Shown: in pieces, positions 17,859-27,449 of the stretch
Position numbering within the stretch: position 1 is the first letter of the stretch
Layout of the letters: every line of letters starts with the position of its first letter
DNA from: Clostridium sp. CAG:440
GTDB taxonomy: Bacteria; Bacillota; Clostridia; TANB77; CAG-508
Reading direction: 5' to 3'
Assembly: GCA_000437215.1 (NCBI GenBank)
Contig: FR898640.1
Span: 1-64,000 of the forward strand
Length of the DNA stretch: 64,000 nt
Notes under the pieces: model-generated
Database searches by the model: none
The model's input: the letters and a program-made list of their open reading frames with translations, nothing else
Told to the model about the DNA's origin: nothing
Program-made: the position numbers and the translations under genes

Positions 17859-18818
17859 ATGGCATATAATTTAAAAGAAGTAATTGCAAATAAACCTTCT
17901 CGTTTTACTGAAGGACATAGAATGTGTGCTGGATGCGGAGCTCCTCCTGTTGCAAGAATGATTATGAGAGCATTAAAACCTGAAGACCATGCAGTAGTTT
18001 CTGTAGCAACTGGTTGTATGGAAGTTTCAACATTTATTTATCCATATACAGCTTGGACTGACTCTTTTATTCATACAGCTTTTGAATGTGCAGCAGCAAC
18101 ATTATCTGGTGCAGAAGCTGCCTATAAATCTTTAAAAAAACAAGGAAAATTACCAGAAGATGAACATACAAAATTTCTTGCATTTGGTGGAGATGGGGGT
18201 ACTTATGACATAGGACTTCAATCATTATCTGGTGCAATGGAAAGAGGACATGACATGGTATATGTTTGTTATGATAATGGAGCATATATGAACACAGGAA
18301 TTCAACGTTCTTCTGCAACACCTAAATTTGCAGATACAACAACATCCCCTGCTGGAAAAGTTCTTCCTGGTAAAATGCAATCTAGAAAAGATTTAACAAA
18401 AATAGTGGTTGGACATCATTTACCATATGTTGCACAAACAATAGCTGTCAACAATTTTAAAGATTTATATGAAAAATCTGAAAAGGCAATTTACACTAAA
18501 GGTGCATGTTTTTTAAATGTTATGTCTCCATGTCCTAGAGGTTGGGGGTACCCTACAGACATGTTAATGCAAATAAATAAATTAGCTGTAGAAACATGTT
18601 ATTGGCCTTTATATGAAGTTATAGACGGAGTATACCATATAAATTATAAACCAGCAAAAAAACTTCCAATAGAAGAATTTTTAAGACCTCAAAAAAGATT
18701 TAAACACATGTTTAAACCTGGAAATGAATGGATGATTGAAGAATTCCAAAAAGAAGTTGATAACAGATGGCAAGAACTACTAGATTTGGAAGAATTAACA
18801 AATAATAAAGAAAACTAG
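17859..18818 (+). CDS. porB: Pyruvate:ferredoxin oxidoreductase beta subunit
   Basis: A 319-residue TPP-binding subunit. CAGCGAPP near residue 24 and the later cysteines coordinate a [4Fe-4S] cluster; GGDGGTYDIGLQSL followed by DNGAYMNTG forms the TPP-magnesium motif. It begins directly after the porA stop. Together with porC, porD and porA it makes a complete enzyme, a core reaction of anaerobic fermentation. A ferredoxin gene, the likely electron acceptor, lies nearby at 19950. Confidence 0.93.
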   Translation: MAYNLKEVIANKPSRFTEGHRMCAGCGAPPVARMIMRALKPEDHAVVSVATGCMEVSTFIYPYTAWTDSFIHTAFECAAATLSGAEAAYKSLKKQGKLPEDEHTKFLAFGGDGGTYDIGLQSLSGAMERGHDMVYVCYDNGAYMNTGIQRSSATPKFADTTTSPAGKVLPGKMQSRKDLTKIVVGHHLPYVAQTIAVNNFKDLYEKSEKAIYTKGACFLNVMSPCPRGWGYPTDMLMQINKLAVETCYWPLYEVIDGVYHINYKPAKKLPIEEFLRPQKRFKHMFKPGNEWMIEEFQKEVDNRWQELLDLEELTNNKEN

Positions 18819-18825
18819 AGGTATT

Positions 18826-19884
18826 ATGGATAATAATTTAGAAATAACCAAAAAGCCTGGGAACAAAAAAGTCACAATAATAAATATAATATTAATTATA
18901 GCAATTTTTATTGGGCTTACAATATATATGATAAATGTAGATGGTATAGAAAATATACTTAATCTTCTAAAAAGTGTTGATTATAAATGGGTTATATTAG
19001 GTATTGGAATTTTAATATTATTTTGGTTTTGTGAAAGTCTAACACTTCACATTCCATTAAAAATAATGTATAAAAATCAAAAATTTTCTAATTCATTTAA
19101 GGTTTCAATGATTGGACAATTGTTTAATAATATAACCCCATTTTCATCAGGTGGTCAACCAATGCAAGCATATGAACTTAATAAAAATGGTTTACGTGTA
19201 AGTGATTCTTTATGTGCTATGTCTATGAAATTTATAATTACACAACTTGCTTTAGTTTTATTTACATTTATTATTATGATATTTGAATTTGATTTTTTAA
19301 AAAACCTTATGCAAGATTTCTTTTGGCTTGTAATTGTTAGTTTCATTATAAATATTTTAGCTATTGCATTTGTAATTTTAGCAGGAATAAATAAAAATAT
19401 AATTTTAACCATTTGCAAACCTTTTATAAAATTATGTGGAAAACTAAAAATTGTAAAAGATGTAGAAAAGACAACAAATAAATTTGATGAAAGTGTAACA
19501 AATTTTAGTAATCAATTTAAATTTATGAACTCTAAGAAAAAAACTGTTATTAAAATATTTATTATTGCTACCATTCAAAGCTTTTTATATTATTCTTTAA
19601 CTTATATAGTATACAGAGCCTTTGGAAATAGTGGAATTAGCTACTTTCAAATAGTACCTGCCCAAGCATTTTTATTACTTATTATGACTTTTATACCAAC
19701 ACCTGGTTCTGGCATTGGTGCAGAAGGCGGATTTTTACTTATTTTTAATTCTATATTTAAACAAGGAACTATTAATATGGCAATACTATTTTGGAGATTA
19801 TATACTTTTTATTTACCAATTATAATAGGTGCATTATTTTTAATACCAGTAAAAAAAAGTAAAACGAACATTAATAATGTTTAA
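18826..19884 (+). CDS. Lysylphosphatidylglycerol synthase/flippase-like membrane protein (UPF0104)
   Basis: A 352-residue integral membrane protein with about eight hydrophobic segments. The conserved signature of the family is present: NNITPFSSGGQPMQAYELNK near 105 and PTPGSGIGAEGGF near 290. It corresponds to the membrane half of MprF-like proteins or the AglD-type flippases; there is no lysyl-transferase domain. It starts seven bases after porB, so it shares the por transcript. Substrate unknown; a lipid carrier role is inference. Confidence 0.75.
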   Translation: MDNNLEITKKPGNKKVTIINIILIIAIFIGLTIYMINVDGIENILNLLKSVDYKWVILGIGILILFWFCESLTLHIPLKIMYKNQKFSNSFKVSMIGQLFNNITPFSSGGQPMQAYELNKNGLRVSDSLCAMSMKFIITQLALVLFTFIIMIFEFDFLKNLMQDFFWLVIVSFIINILAIAFVILAGINKNIILTICKPFIKLCGKLKIVKDVEKTTNKFDESVTNFSNQFKFMNSKKKTVIKIFIIATIQSFLYYSLTYIVYRAFGNSGISYFQIVPAQAFLLLIMTFIPTPGSGIGAEGGFLLIFNSIFKQGTINMAILFWRLYTFYLPIIIGALFLIPVKKSKTNINNV

Positions 19885-19892
19885 TATAAAAT

Positions 19893-19941
19893 AACAAAAA
19901 AGCATTAAATGAAATAAAAACTCATTTAATGCTTTTTTGTT
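19893..19941. terminator. Bidirectional terminator between convergent genes
   Basis: A 20-base perfect inverted repeat (19893-19912 and 19922-19941) with a nine-base loop. Each arm gives a T-run on its strand, so it can end both the por-flippase unit and the ferredoxin gene coming the other way. Confidence 0.85.
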
Positions 19942-19949
19942 ATTCTTTA

Positions 19950-20120
19950 TTATTCTTCAATTGGTGCTTCAACAGGACAAACACCTGCACAAGTTCCACA
20001 TGATATACAAGCTGATTGATCAATTACAAATCTTTCTTCTCCTTGAGATATACATCCAACTGGACATTCAGCAGCACATGCACCGCATGATATACATTTT
20101 TCTGTTATTCTATATGCCAT
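19950..20120 (-). CDS. 2[4Fe-4S] ferredoxin
   Basis: A 56-residue clostridial-type ferredoxin. Two cluster motifs are visible: CISCGACAAECPVGCI near residue 9 and CISCGTCAGVCPVEAP near 38, the normal symmetrical pattern. Ribosome site AGGAGGTG precedes the ATG at 20118-20120. It is the probable electron acceptor of the neighbouring pyruvate oxidoreductase, though it is transcribed with ricT and holB on the minus strand. Confidence 0.95.
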   Translation of the reverse strand: MAYRITEKCISCGACAAECPVGCISQGEERFVIDQSACISCGTCAGVCPVEAPIEE

Positions 20121-20156
20121 TTTCTTTTCACCTCCTAAAAATTAAGTATATATATA

Positions 20157-21083
20157 TTATCTTTTATGTTTTTCTGTTATTTTTTCCTTTTGATCTTGTT
20201 TTTCTAATTTTTCTAACTCATCAAGTTCTTTCTTATTTTCAACCTCTTCTTCATTCATTTTCTCGGCTACTGCATCTTTTATTACTTTTATATCTTTAGC
20301 ATCATACTTTTTATATAAAATTCCGTCTCCATCTTTAATTTTCACTCTAACTCTTTCTTTTAGAATTTCTATATTATCAACTTCGCCTTCCCCATCTTGA
20401 GTTTTCACAATTGCTCCAACATGAGGTAATCTTGACAATTTTTCTGTATAAACATTATCTTCATATTTTAAGCAACACATTAATCTTCCGCAATTTCCTG
20501 AAATTTTAGAAGGTGTTAAAGAAATGTTTTGTTCTTTAGCCATTTTTATAGACACAGCCTCAAAATCACTTAAAAATGTACAACAGCAAAGTTCTCTTCC
20601 GCATACACCATTTCCACCAATTCTTTTAACTTCATCTCTTACTCCTATTTGTCTTAATTCAATTCTAGTTTTATATATTGTAGCTAGGTCTTTTACTAAA
20701 TCTCTAAAATCAATTCTACCATCTGCAGTAAAATAAAATAATATTTTACTATTATCAAATTTTACTTCTACATCTGTTAAAGTCATTTCCAATTTGTGTT
20801 CTTTTATTTTTTTAAGAGCAACATTAAATGCTTCCTTTTCTTTTTTCTTACAATCTTCATAATGCTTAGTATCTTTATTTGTTGCAATTCTTAAAACTTT
20901 TTTTAATGGAGCAACAATTTTATCATCATCAACTATTCTATTGGCTATTAAAACCTCTGCATATTCTTCTCCTTGAGCTGTTTCAACAATAACCTTGTCG
21001 CCTTTTTTAATATTTAAATTCTCTGGATTAAAAAAATATATTTTTCCTAATTTTTTAAATCTTACCCCTATTATTTTTTTCAA
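20157..21083 (-). CDS. ricT: PSP1/RicT (YaaT) family protein
   Basis: A 308-residue PSP1-domain protein. The cysteine-rich core is clear: CGRELCCCTFL near 138 and NCGRLMCCLKYE near 170. In B. subtilis RicT (YaaT) joins RicA and RicF in a complex with Fe-S clusters that affects RNase Y processing and sporulation phosphorelay. The C-terminus is a charged, K/E-rich tail of about 60 residues. It overlaps holB by four bases, the same holB-ricT order as in other Bacillota. Confidence 0.9.
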   Translation of the reverse strand: MKKIIGVRFKKLGKIYFFNPENLNIKKGDKVIVETAQGEEYAEVLIANRIVDDDKIVAPLKKVLRIATNKDTKHYEDCKKKEKEAFNVALKKIKEHKLEMTLTDVEVKFDNSKILFYFTADGRIDFRDLVKDLATIYKTRIELRQIGVRDEVKRIGGNGVCGRELCCCTFLSDFEAVSIKMAKEQNISLTPSKISGNCGRLMCCLKYEDNVYTEKLSRLPHVGAIVKTQDGEGEVDNIEILKERVRVKIKDGDGILYKKYDAKDIKVIKDAVAEKMNEEEVENKKELDELEKLEKQDQKEKITEKHKR

Positions 21084-21967
21084 TTAATTTCCCTCCACAT
21101 GTTAAATAACATATTATCTATACACATATCATAATTTCCATTATTTTTCAATCTTTCTTTAGTATTTTCCACAATTTCTATACATTTTGTGAACCTATAG
21201 TCATTTATTGCCTTTTCTATTAATACAGCATTTATATATTCTAATATAGAATTTATTTCTTCTTTAGATTCATATATTATTTTTGACATGTTTATAATAT
21301 CAATCAAATCTTTTTTATTAATATTGTCAATAATATTCTTAATATTTTCATATTCAGCTATTTTATCTTTTAAGCTGTTTACTTTACCAATACTTCCTTG
21401 AAATATTTTTAAAATATCTTCACTTAAATTTTTAATTTCTAAATTTTTTTCTATATACTTTTTAATGTCATCATTGCTTATTTTTTCAAAATGCAAAATA
21501 ACACATCTTGACTTAATCGTTTCCAAAAATAAACTTTCATTGTTTCCAATTAATATTATAATTGCAAATTCTGGTGGTTCTTCTAATGTTTTTAATAAAC
21601 AATTTTGTGCTTCTTTTGTCATTTTATCTGCATCATTTATTATATATATTTTACTTTTTGATATAATTGGTTTTTCTTGTATTCTTTTTTGCAAATTTCT
21701 TATTTGTTCTATTTTTATACTATTTCCATCTGGCTCTATTATTTCGAAATCTGGATGATTATTACTTTCAAATTCAATACATGATTTACATGTATTATTA
21801 CACCCGTTATTTAAACAAAGTACATATTTTGAAAGTTCTTTTGCAATTAATTTTTTACCTATTCCATCTATTCCAATAAATAAATAACTATGAGATACAT
21901 TACCTTGTTTTATTGAATTTTCTAATAAATTTTTTATTTTATTATTTCCAATTATATTTTCAAACAT
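21080..21967 (-). CDS. holB: DNA polymerase III delta' subunit
   Basis: A 295-residue clamp-loader subunit. The N-terminus (HSYLFIGIDGIGKKLIAKELSK) has a degenerate P-loop; a zinc module CLNNGCNNTCKSC follows at about 50, then KIYIINDADKMTKEAQNCLLKTLEEP, a strongly conserved AAA+ stretch. The sensor-type arginine lies in SRC after ETIK. It joins DnaX and HolA to load the sliding clamp. It overlaps ricT at its 3' end. Confidence 0.9.
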   Translation of the reverse strand: MFENIIGNNKIKNLLENSIKQGNVSHSYLFIGIDGIGKKLIAKELSKYVLCLNNGCNNTCKSCIEFESNNHPDFEIIEPDGNSIKIEQIRNLQKRIQEKPIISKSKIYIINDADKMTKEAQNCLLKTLEEPPEFAIIILIGNNESLFLETIKSRCVILHFEKISNDDIKKYIEKNLEIKNLSEDILKIFQGSIGKVNSLKDKIAEYENIKNIIDNINKKDLIDIINMSKIIYESKEEINSILEYINAVLIEKAINDYRFTKCIEIVENTKERLKNNGNYDMCIDNMLFNMWREIN

Positions 21968-21979
21968 TTTATCAATTCC

Positions 21980-22619
21980 TTATTTGTCTATTTTTCCAAA
22001 TAAATTTAATGGCCATATTCTAAAGGCAACTGTACTTTCAATTTTTTCTAATGGTATGCATCCAAATGCTCTACAGTCTGTGCTGTGATTTCTATTGTCC
22101 CCCATTGCAAATACACAATTTTCAGGAACAGTAAAATCTGAAAATCCGGACACCTATAACATCTGTTACAACCCCTGCTTGTAAATATTTTTCTTCAAGT
22201 TCATTTCCATTTATATATACTTTTCCATTTTCTATTTTTACATGTTCACCAGGAAGTGCTATAACTCTTTTTATATAGCTTCTTTTTTTACCCATTTCCA
22301 AAAAATTATTTACAAACCAATTCCATCCTGTTCTTTGTTCAAACTGTGCAACAGGATTTTCTTGGTTAATTTCATTCTCATTATAGCTAACTTTACTTGG
22401 CTCTTCAAATGTAATTATTTCTCCTCTTTTTGGAAGGGTTTTTGTTGTTCTTCCCCATCTATTTAACCATAATCTTTGATTTTGCTCTAAAGTTGGATAC
22501 ATAGAAATTTGTTTTACAATTGTTGGTGTTCCTATAAAATATCTAAATAATAATGCAAGTACAACTGCAATTACTATACAATAAACCCATTCTAATATAT
22601 TTTTTACTTTTGGATTCAC
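21980..22619 (-). CDS. lepB: Signal peptidase I, with +1 frameshift
   Basis: Membrane serine protease removing signal peptides. One N-terminal membrane segment (about 10-28), then the catalytic serine in ISMYPTL and the catalytic lysine in KRVIALPGEHV. The zero frame stops within 12 codons after a CGG at 22146-22148 (codon 158). Skipping the C to read GGA restores GFSDFTVPENCVFAMGDNR, the conserved box that closes the active site, and runs to 21980 for 212 residues. It is the only signal peptidase in the window. Without the shift the GDNR box is lost. Confidence 0.88.
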
Positions 22620-22667
22620 GTTATCTCTCTCCTTATTTTTTTATTATATAATATTTCCTTCATTTTT

Positions 22668-24089
22668 TCAATTCTCTTTTGTTGGAATTTTAATTACAAC
22701 TTCTGTTCCTTGTCCTACTACACTTTTTATATCAATACTTCCGCCATTTTTGTCTAATATTTCCTTTGCAATAGAAAGTCCAAGCCCAGTTCCCCCCATT
22801 TCTCTTGTACGAGCTTTATCTACTCTATAAAATCTTTCAAAAATTCTACTTAAGTCTTCTTCTGGAATTCCTATTCCATTATCAAATATTTTTATATATG
22901 CATCATTATATACAAACCCAACATATATTTTAATTTCTCCGCCTTCTTTGGTATATTTTATACTATTTGTTAAAATATTTAATACAACTCTTTCTATGTC
23001 ATATTTATCTGCATATACAGGAGGTACATCTGCTGTTACAAAACAATTTACAGTATGATTTTTCTTTTTTATTTCTATTGCAAGCTTGTCCTGACATTTT
23101 TTTACTAAATCGCCTAAATCAAAACTTTCTTTTTGTGTTTTGTTTTTGTTATTATCATATCTTGAAAGTGTTAGTAAATCTGTTACAAGTTTAGCCATTC
23201 TTCTTGCTTCTGAAGCAATTACACCTAAAAACTTTTCTTGTGTTTCTTTATCATATTCGCCTTCTAATAAAGTATCTGCATACCCCATTATAGATGTAAT
23301 TGGTGTTTTTAATTCATGTGATACATCTGCAACAAATTCTTTTCTCATATTGTCTAGTTTTACATGTTCGGTAATATCTTGAACCACAGCAATTACGCCA
23401 TCTGGTCTATCATCTTGATTTTTAAATGGTGCAAAGAATATATTTATATATTTATCCTCTACTTGAACCCTTTGCTCTGTTGAAGTCCAATTTTCCAAAT
23501 ATATTATTTTTTCCATATTTATATCTAATTTAAATTTACTAAATATATCTTCAAATGTTACATCTTCTGGTCTAATGCTTAGTAATTTTTTTGCTTCTGG
23601 ATTTATTAAAATAATTTCTTTGTCCATATTAAATGCAATTATTCCATCTGTCATATGTCTTAAAATTGTTTCTATTTGATTTTTCTTGGTTGATACATCA
23701 TTTAATTGATCTTTTAATTCAGTAGTCATTAGCCCAAATATATCATCAACATTATCTATATTATTTTCTATTTTATTTTTATTATCTTCTGTATTGGTAA
23801 TTTTCTCTGCACTTTTTATTAGTCTATTTATTGGATATATAACAAATTTAGAAAGATATATTCTAATTGATATTAAAGAAATAGCTAAAACTCCAATTCC
23901 TATTGCAGTTGTTACTATAGTCTCATTTTTTGCAGTTTCTATTTGTAAATTCAATTCTTCATTATCTGGTGAAATACTTGCTTTAAGCTCATTTAACTTG
24001 CTTACATTTTGAAATCCCATTAATCCTATTATGATAATTCCTATTATAAAAATTGATATAATTATTTTAAAATGAATATGTTTGTTCAT
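22668..24089 (-). CDS. Membrane sensor histidine kinase, orphan (WalK/PhoR-like)
   Basis: A 473-residue kinase. Two membrane segments (about 8-26 and 55-75) flank a short outer loop of about 30 residues; then a HAMP-like linker, a PAS domain (MTDGIIAFNMDKEIILINPEAK), the phosphorylated histidine in DVSHELKTPITSIMGY and the ATPase N, G1 and G2 boxes (NILTNSIKYT, IFDNGIGIPEED, GGTGLGLSIAKE). No response regulator is adjacent; it lies between lepB and murG. The small sensor loop and the cell-wall neighbours suggest envelope sensing, which is inference. Confidence 0.85.
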   Translation of the reverse strand: MNKHIHFKIIISIFIIGIIIIGLMGFQNVSKLNELKASISPDNEELNLQIETAKNETIVTTAIGIGVLAISLISIRIYLSKFVIYPINRLIKSAEKITNTEDNKNKIENNIDNVDDIFGLMTTELKDQLNDVSTKKNQIETILRHMTDGIIAFNMDKEIILINPEAKKLLSIRPEDVTFEDIFSKFKLDINMEKIIYLENWTSTEQRVQVEDKYINIFFAPFKNQDDRPDGVIAVVQDITEHVKLDNMRKEFVADVSHELKTPITSIMGYADTLLEGEYDKETQEKFLGVIASEARRMAKLVTDLLTLSRYDNNKNKTQKESFDLGDLVKKCQDKLAIEIKKKNHTVNCFVTADVPPVYADKYDIERVVLNILTNSIKYTKEGGEIKIYVGFVYNDAYIKIFDNGIGIPEEDLSRIFERFYRVDKARTREMGGTGLGLSIAKEILDKNGGSIDIKSVVGQGTEVVIKIPTKEN

Positions 24090-24103
24090 ATATCCCCCTA
24101 AAG

Positions 24104-25219
24104 TTATTTAACTAATTTTAATATTTCATTATATATTTTACTTTGCGTATCTTTTACTGAAATTTTGCTACTATTTATTCCCATTTGTTTTAAAACATTT
24201 TTATTTAATATAATTTCATCTATTGTTTTATTTAAAATGTTTCCTTCTAATTTATCATTTTCAATAATTTTAGCAGCATTTACTTTTTCTAATACCTTTG
24301 CATTATACATTTGATGATTGTTACTTACATTTGGAAGTGGTATTAATATTGATGGCTTTCCTAAATTTGATATTTCTGTAATTGTCATAGCCCCACTTCT
24401 TGCAACTATAATATCAGAAATATTCATTATTTCTTCCATATTATAAATATATGGCAATATTTTAATATTTTCTATCATATTAATATTTATATTCTTGTCT
24501 TCTAATTTTTCTTTTATAATATCATATTGTTTTGGTCCTGTTGCCCATATAATTTGATAATTTTTGTTTAATTTTTTATCTATAATTTCAAGTATTGCCT
24601 CATTTATTTTTTGTGCACCTTGACTTCCCCCATAAACCAATATAATAGGTTTTATAGAATTTAATCCAAGTTTGCTTAATATTTCATTTTTTTGATTTAT
24701 TCCATATTCTTTTTTTTCTATTTTTACAGGTGTTCCTGTACATACAACGTTTTTTGCATTTTTTATTTTAGACTTTGTCTCATCAAAGGAAACCAATATT
24801 GTATCTACCTTTTTTGCAAGCATTTTTACTGCTTTACCAGGGAAGGCATTACTTTCATGTAACATAGTTGGTATTTTATTTTTGTGTGCCTCAGTAATTA
24901 CTGCTCCACAAATATAACCTCCTGTTCCAATTACTATATCTGGTTTAAATTCTTTTATTATTTTTTCTGCCTGCCCTAAACCTTTGTATGTTTTATATAA
25001 TTTTTTTATATTGTCTATTGTTAATTTTTTACTTAAACCATATGCATCAATTGTTTTCAATTCATAGCCTGCTCTTGGAACTAAATCATTTTCTAAACCT
25101 CTTGTTGTTCCAATAAATATAATTTTAGAATCTTTTTGCTCTTCTTTTATTTTATTTGCAATTGCAAGACCTGGATTAATATGTCCTCCTGTTCCCGCTG
25201 CTGCAATAATTACTCTCAT
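24104..25219 (-). CDS. murG: Lipid II synthase MurG
   Basis: GT28 glycosyltransferase adding GlcNAc to lipid I at the inner membrane face. The N-terminal loop AAAGTGGHINPGLAIA and the second glycine-rich stretch GGYICGAVITEAHKNKIP are diagnostic; in the C-terminal half VYGGSQGAQKINEAI and ARSGAMTITEISNLGKP form the nucleotide pocket. 371 residues, normal. It follows spoVE by about 57 bases in the wall cluster. Confidence 0.95.
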   Translation of the reverse strand: MRVIIAAAGTGGHINPGLAIANKIKEEQKDSKIIFIGTTRGLENDLVPRAGYELKTIDAYGLSKKLTIDNIKKLYKTYKGLGQAEKIIKEFKPDIVIGTGGYICGAVITEAHKNKIPTMLHESNAFPGKAVKMLAKKVDTILVSFDETKSKIKNAKNVVCTGTPVKIEKKEYGINQKNEILSKLGLNSIKPIILVYGGSQGAQKINEAILEIIDKKLNKNYQIIWATGPKQYDIIKEKLEDKNININMIENIKILPYIYNMEEIMNISDIIVARSGAMTITEISNLGKPSILIPLPNVSNNHQMYNAKVLEKVNAAKIIENDKLEGNILNKTIDEIILNKNVLKQMGINSSKISVKDTQSKIYNEILKLVK

Positions 25220-25276
25220 TTAATACACCTCTTTTGTTATTACAATCTATAAGTTTAGTTATAAACTCTTATTTTA

Positions 25277-26409
25277 TTATTGTTGCTTATTACTTGCACG
25301 TGAAATATTTAATAATATTCCCATTTCACACAGTAAAATAAACAGTGCTGTTCCACCATAACTAAAAAATGGCAGTGGCATTCCGGGTTGCTGGCATTGA
25401 TGACGTAACAACCGCAACATTAATTATTACCTGTATTGCAACAAGTGAAGTTATTCCGAACTGCAAGTAAGCTTCCAAACATATCTGGTGCTTTCATTGC
25501 AATCAAAACCCCTCTCCATATAAATATTGCAAATAATATAAGTACAATTGCACAGCCTACAAATCCCAATTCTTCACCTAAAATAGAAAATATAAAGTCA
25601 TTGTGAGGTTCTGGCAAATATAAATATTTTTGTTTACTTTCTCCAAGACCTGAACCAAATAAACCTCCTGACCCAATTGCATATAAACTCTGAATAACTT
25701 GCCAACCATCTCCTGTTTGATCTTGCCATGGATCAATAAATGTTGTTACCCTTTGTAATCTATATGGTGAAAATATAATTAATGCTATAATTGCTGGAAT
25801 TCCAACTGCTCCAACAGTTATTAAAAAATGTTTAAATTTGCATCCAGCAACAATCATCATAATAGAACATATACCTATTATTACAACAGATGCACTAAAG
25901 TGTGGTTGTAACAACAATAGCCCAATTATTGGTGCTACCAAACACATATGTTTTAAAAAACCTGTATTATACTTTTCTAATTCATCTCTATTTTTTGTTA
26001 AAATTCCCGCATAAAATACTATCATTAAAATTTTTACTAATTCTGATGGTTGAAATGATAAGGTTTCTGTTAAATATATCCATCTTTTAGCACCATTTAT
26101 GTTTTTTCCTATTAGTAAAACTAAAGCAAGTAAAATTAATGATACTATCCATGCATGTTTATAAAATTTTTGATAAAATCTATAATCTATTTTTGATATA
26201 AATAGCATTGCAATAATTCCAAGTATAGCAAATAAAAGCTGTTTAGAAAAATATTTATAACTATCTCCGCTTTCTGAAAGAGCTGATGGAGAACTTGCAG
26301 ATAATACCATTACTAATCCTATTGTTAACAATAATAATATTGTTATTAATAATGTAAAATCTATTGGATTATTTAAAAAGCTTGAAAAGCTTTTTTTCTT
26401 TTTTGCCAT
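25277..26409 (-). CDS. spoVE: SpoVE/FtsW peptidoglycan polymerase, with two +1 frameshifts
   Basis: SEDS-family glycosyltransferase with about ten membrane segments; catalytic region near YRLQRVTTFIDPWQDQTGDG. The zero frame breaks at a CGG (25456-25458): skipping its C gives GGA and restores ITSLVAIQVIINVAVV. In that frame a second CGG (25383-25385) appears; skipping its C restores PATGMPLPFFSYGG, the invariant end of the family, and the ORF closes at 25277 (376 residues). Both shifts are needed for the last two membrane segments. It is the only SEDS gene in the window; FtsW versus SpoVE cannot be separated by sequence alone. Confidence 0.87.
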
Positions 26410-26453
26410 TTATCTCAATCCTTTCTTTTTTGCATTTTTATCTTATGCATTTA

Positions 26454-27443
26454 TTAAACCATTTGTAATCCAATTACACATGCAAGTAAAGTTATTAAAC
26501 AAAATACAATTACAACTTTATTTTCTCTCCAACCTGATAATTCAAAATGATGATGTAATGGTGCCATTTTAAAAATTCTATTTCCTGTCTTTTTAAAATA
26601 TGCTACTTGTATAATTACTGAAAGTGTTTCTAATACTGGTATTATTGCAATTACCAATAATATTATTGGCATTTTTAAGTATAATGCTAATCCAGATATA
26701 ACACCTCCAAGTAATAATGAACCCGTATCTCCCATAAATACTTTAGCAGGATGTAAATTAAATACTAAAAATCCTAAAGTTGCTCCAATTACAGCACTAC
26801 CAAATATTGATACTTCTGGTACATTAAATGTAATTCCTATAATTACTAAACATGTTATAATAAGTGAACTTACGCTAGATGACAAACCATCTATTCCGTC
26901 TGTTAAATTTATTGCATTTGTAGTTGCAAGTATTACAACTATTGCAAATGGTATGTAAATATACACTGGCATTGTTATATATGTTTTAGCAATTGGAATA
27001 AATATATCTGTTCCTATATTTAATCCTTTAACTAAAAATACAACATATGCAACAGAAATAACCAACAAACCAATCATTTTATAACTTGGCTTAAGCCCTT
27101 CTGTATTTTTTAAAACTAATTTTTTAAAATCATCTATAAATCCTACTACTCCAAATCCTATTGTAATTAACAGCATTGGTAATAATTTATTTGCAATATC
27201 TGCTTGATTATTTGCATTTAAATATATATATATTCCTGTAATAATTATTATCATTGCTAGAATTATTATAATTCCACCCATTGTAGGTGTTCCTTGTTTT
27301 TTTAAATGTGACTTTGGCCCATCATCTCTTTCTATTTGACCTACTTTTAATTTTTTTAATATTGGTATTACTAATATTCCTAATATAATTGATACTACAA
27401 ATGATATTAGCAATATTTTTGTATCAAAATTCACTGTTATCAA
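26454..27443 (-). CDS. mraY: Phospho-MurNAc-pentapeptide transferase MraY
   Basis: A 329-residue polytopic enzyme making lipid I from UDP-MurNAc-pentapeptide and undecaprenyl phosphate. Ten hydrophobic segments; the signatures KKQGTPTMGG near 45, NAINLTDGIDGL near 170 with the catalytic aspartates, and the H-rich loop PLHHHFELSGW near 295 are all present. It sits 7 bases after murE and 45 bases before spoVE. murD, normally between mraY and the SEDS gene, is absent. Confidence 0.95.
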   Translation of the reverse strand: MITVNFDTKILLISFVVSIILGILVIPILKKLKVGQIERDDGPKSHLKKQGTPTMGGIIIILAMIIIITGIYIYLNANNQADIANKLLPMLLITIGFGVVGFIDDFKKLVLKNTEGLKPSYKMIGLLVISVAYVVFLVKGLNIGTDIFIPIAKTYITMPVYIYIPFAIVVILATTNAINLTDGIDGLSSSVSSLIITCLVIIGITFNVPEVSIFGSAVIGATLGFLVFNLHPAKVFMGDTGSLLLGGVISGLALYLKMPIILLVIAIIPVLETLSVIIQVAYFKKTGNRIFKMAPLHHHFELSGWRENKVVIVFCLITLLACVIGLQMV

Positions 27444-27449
27444 ACCTTC

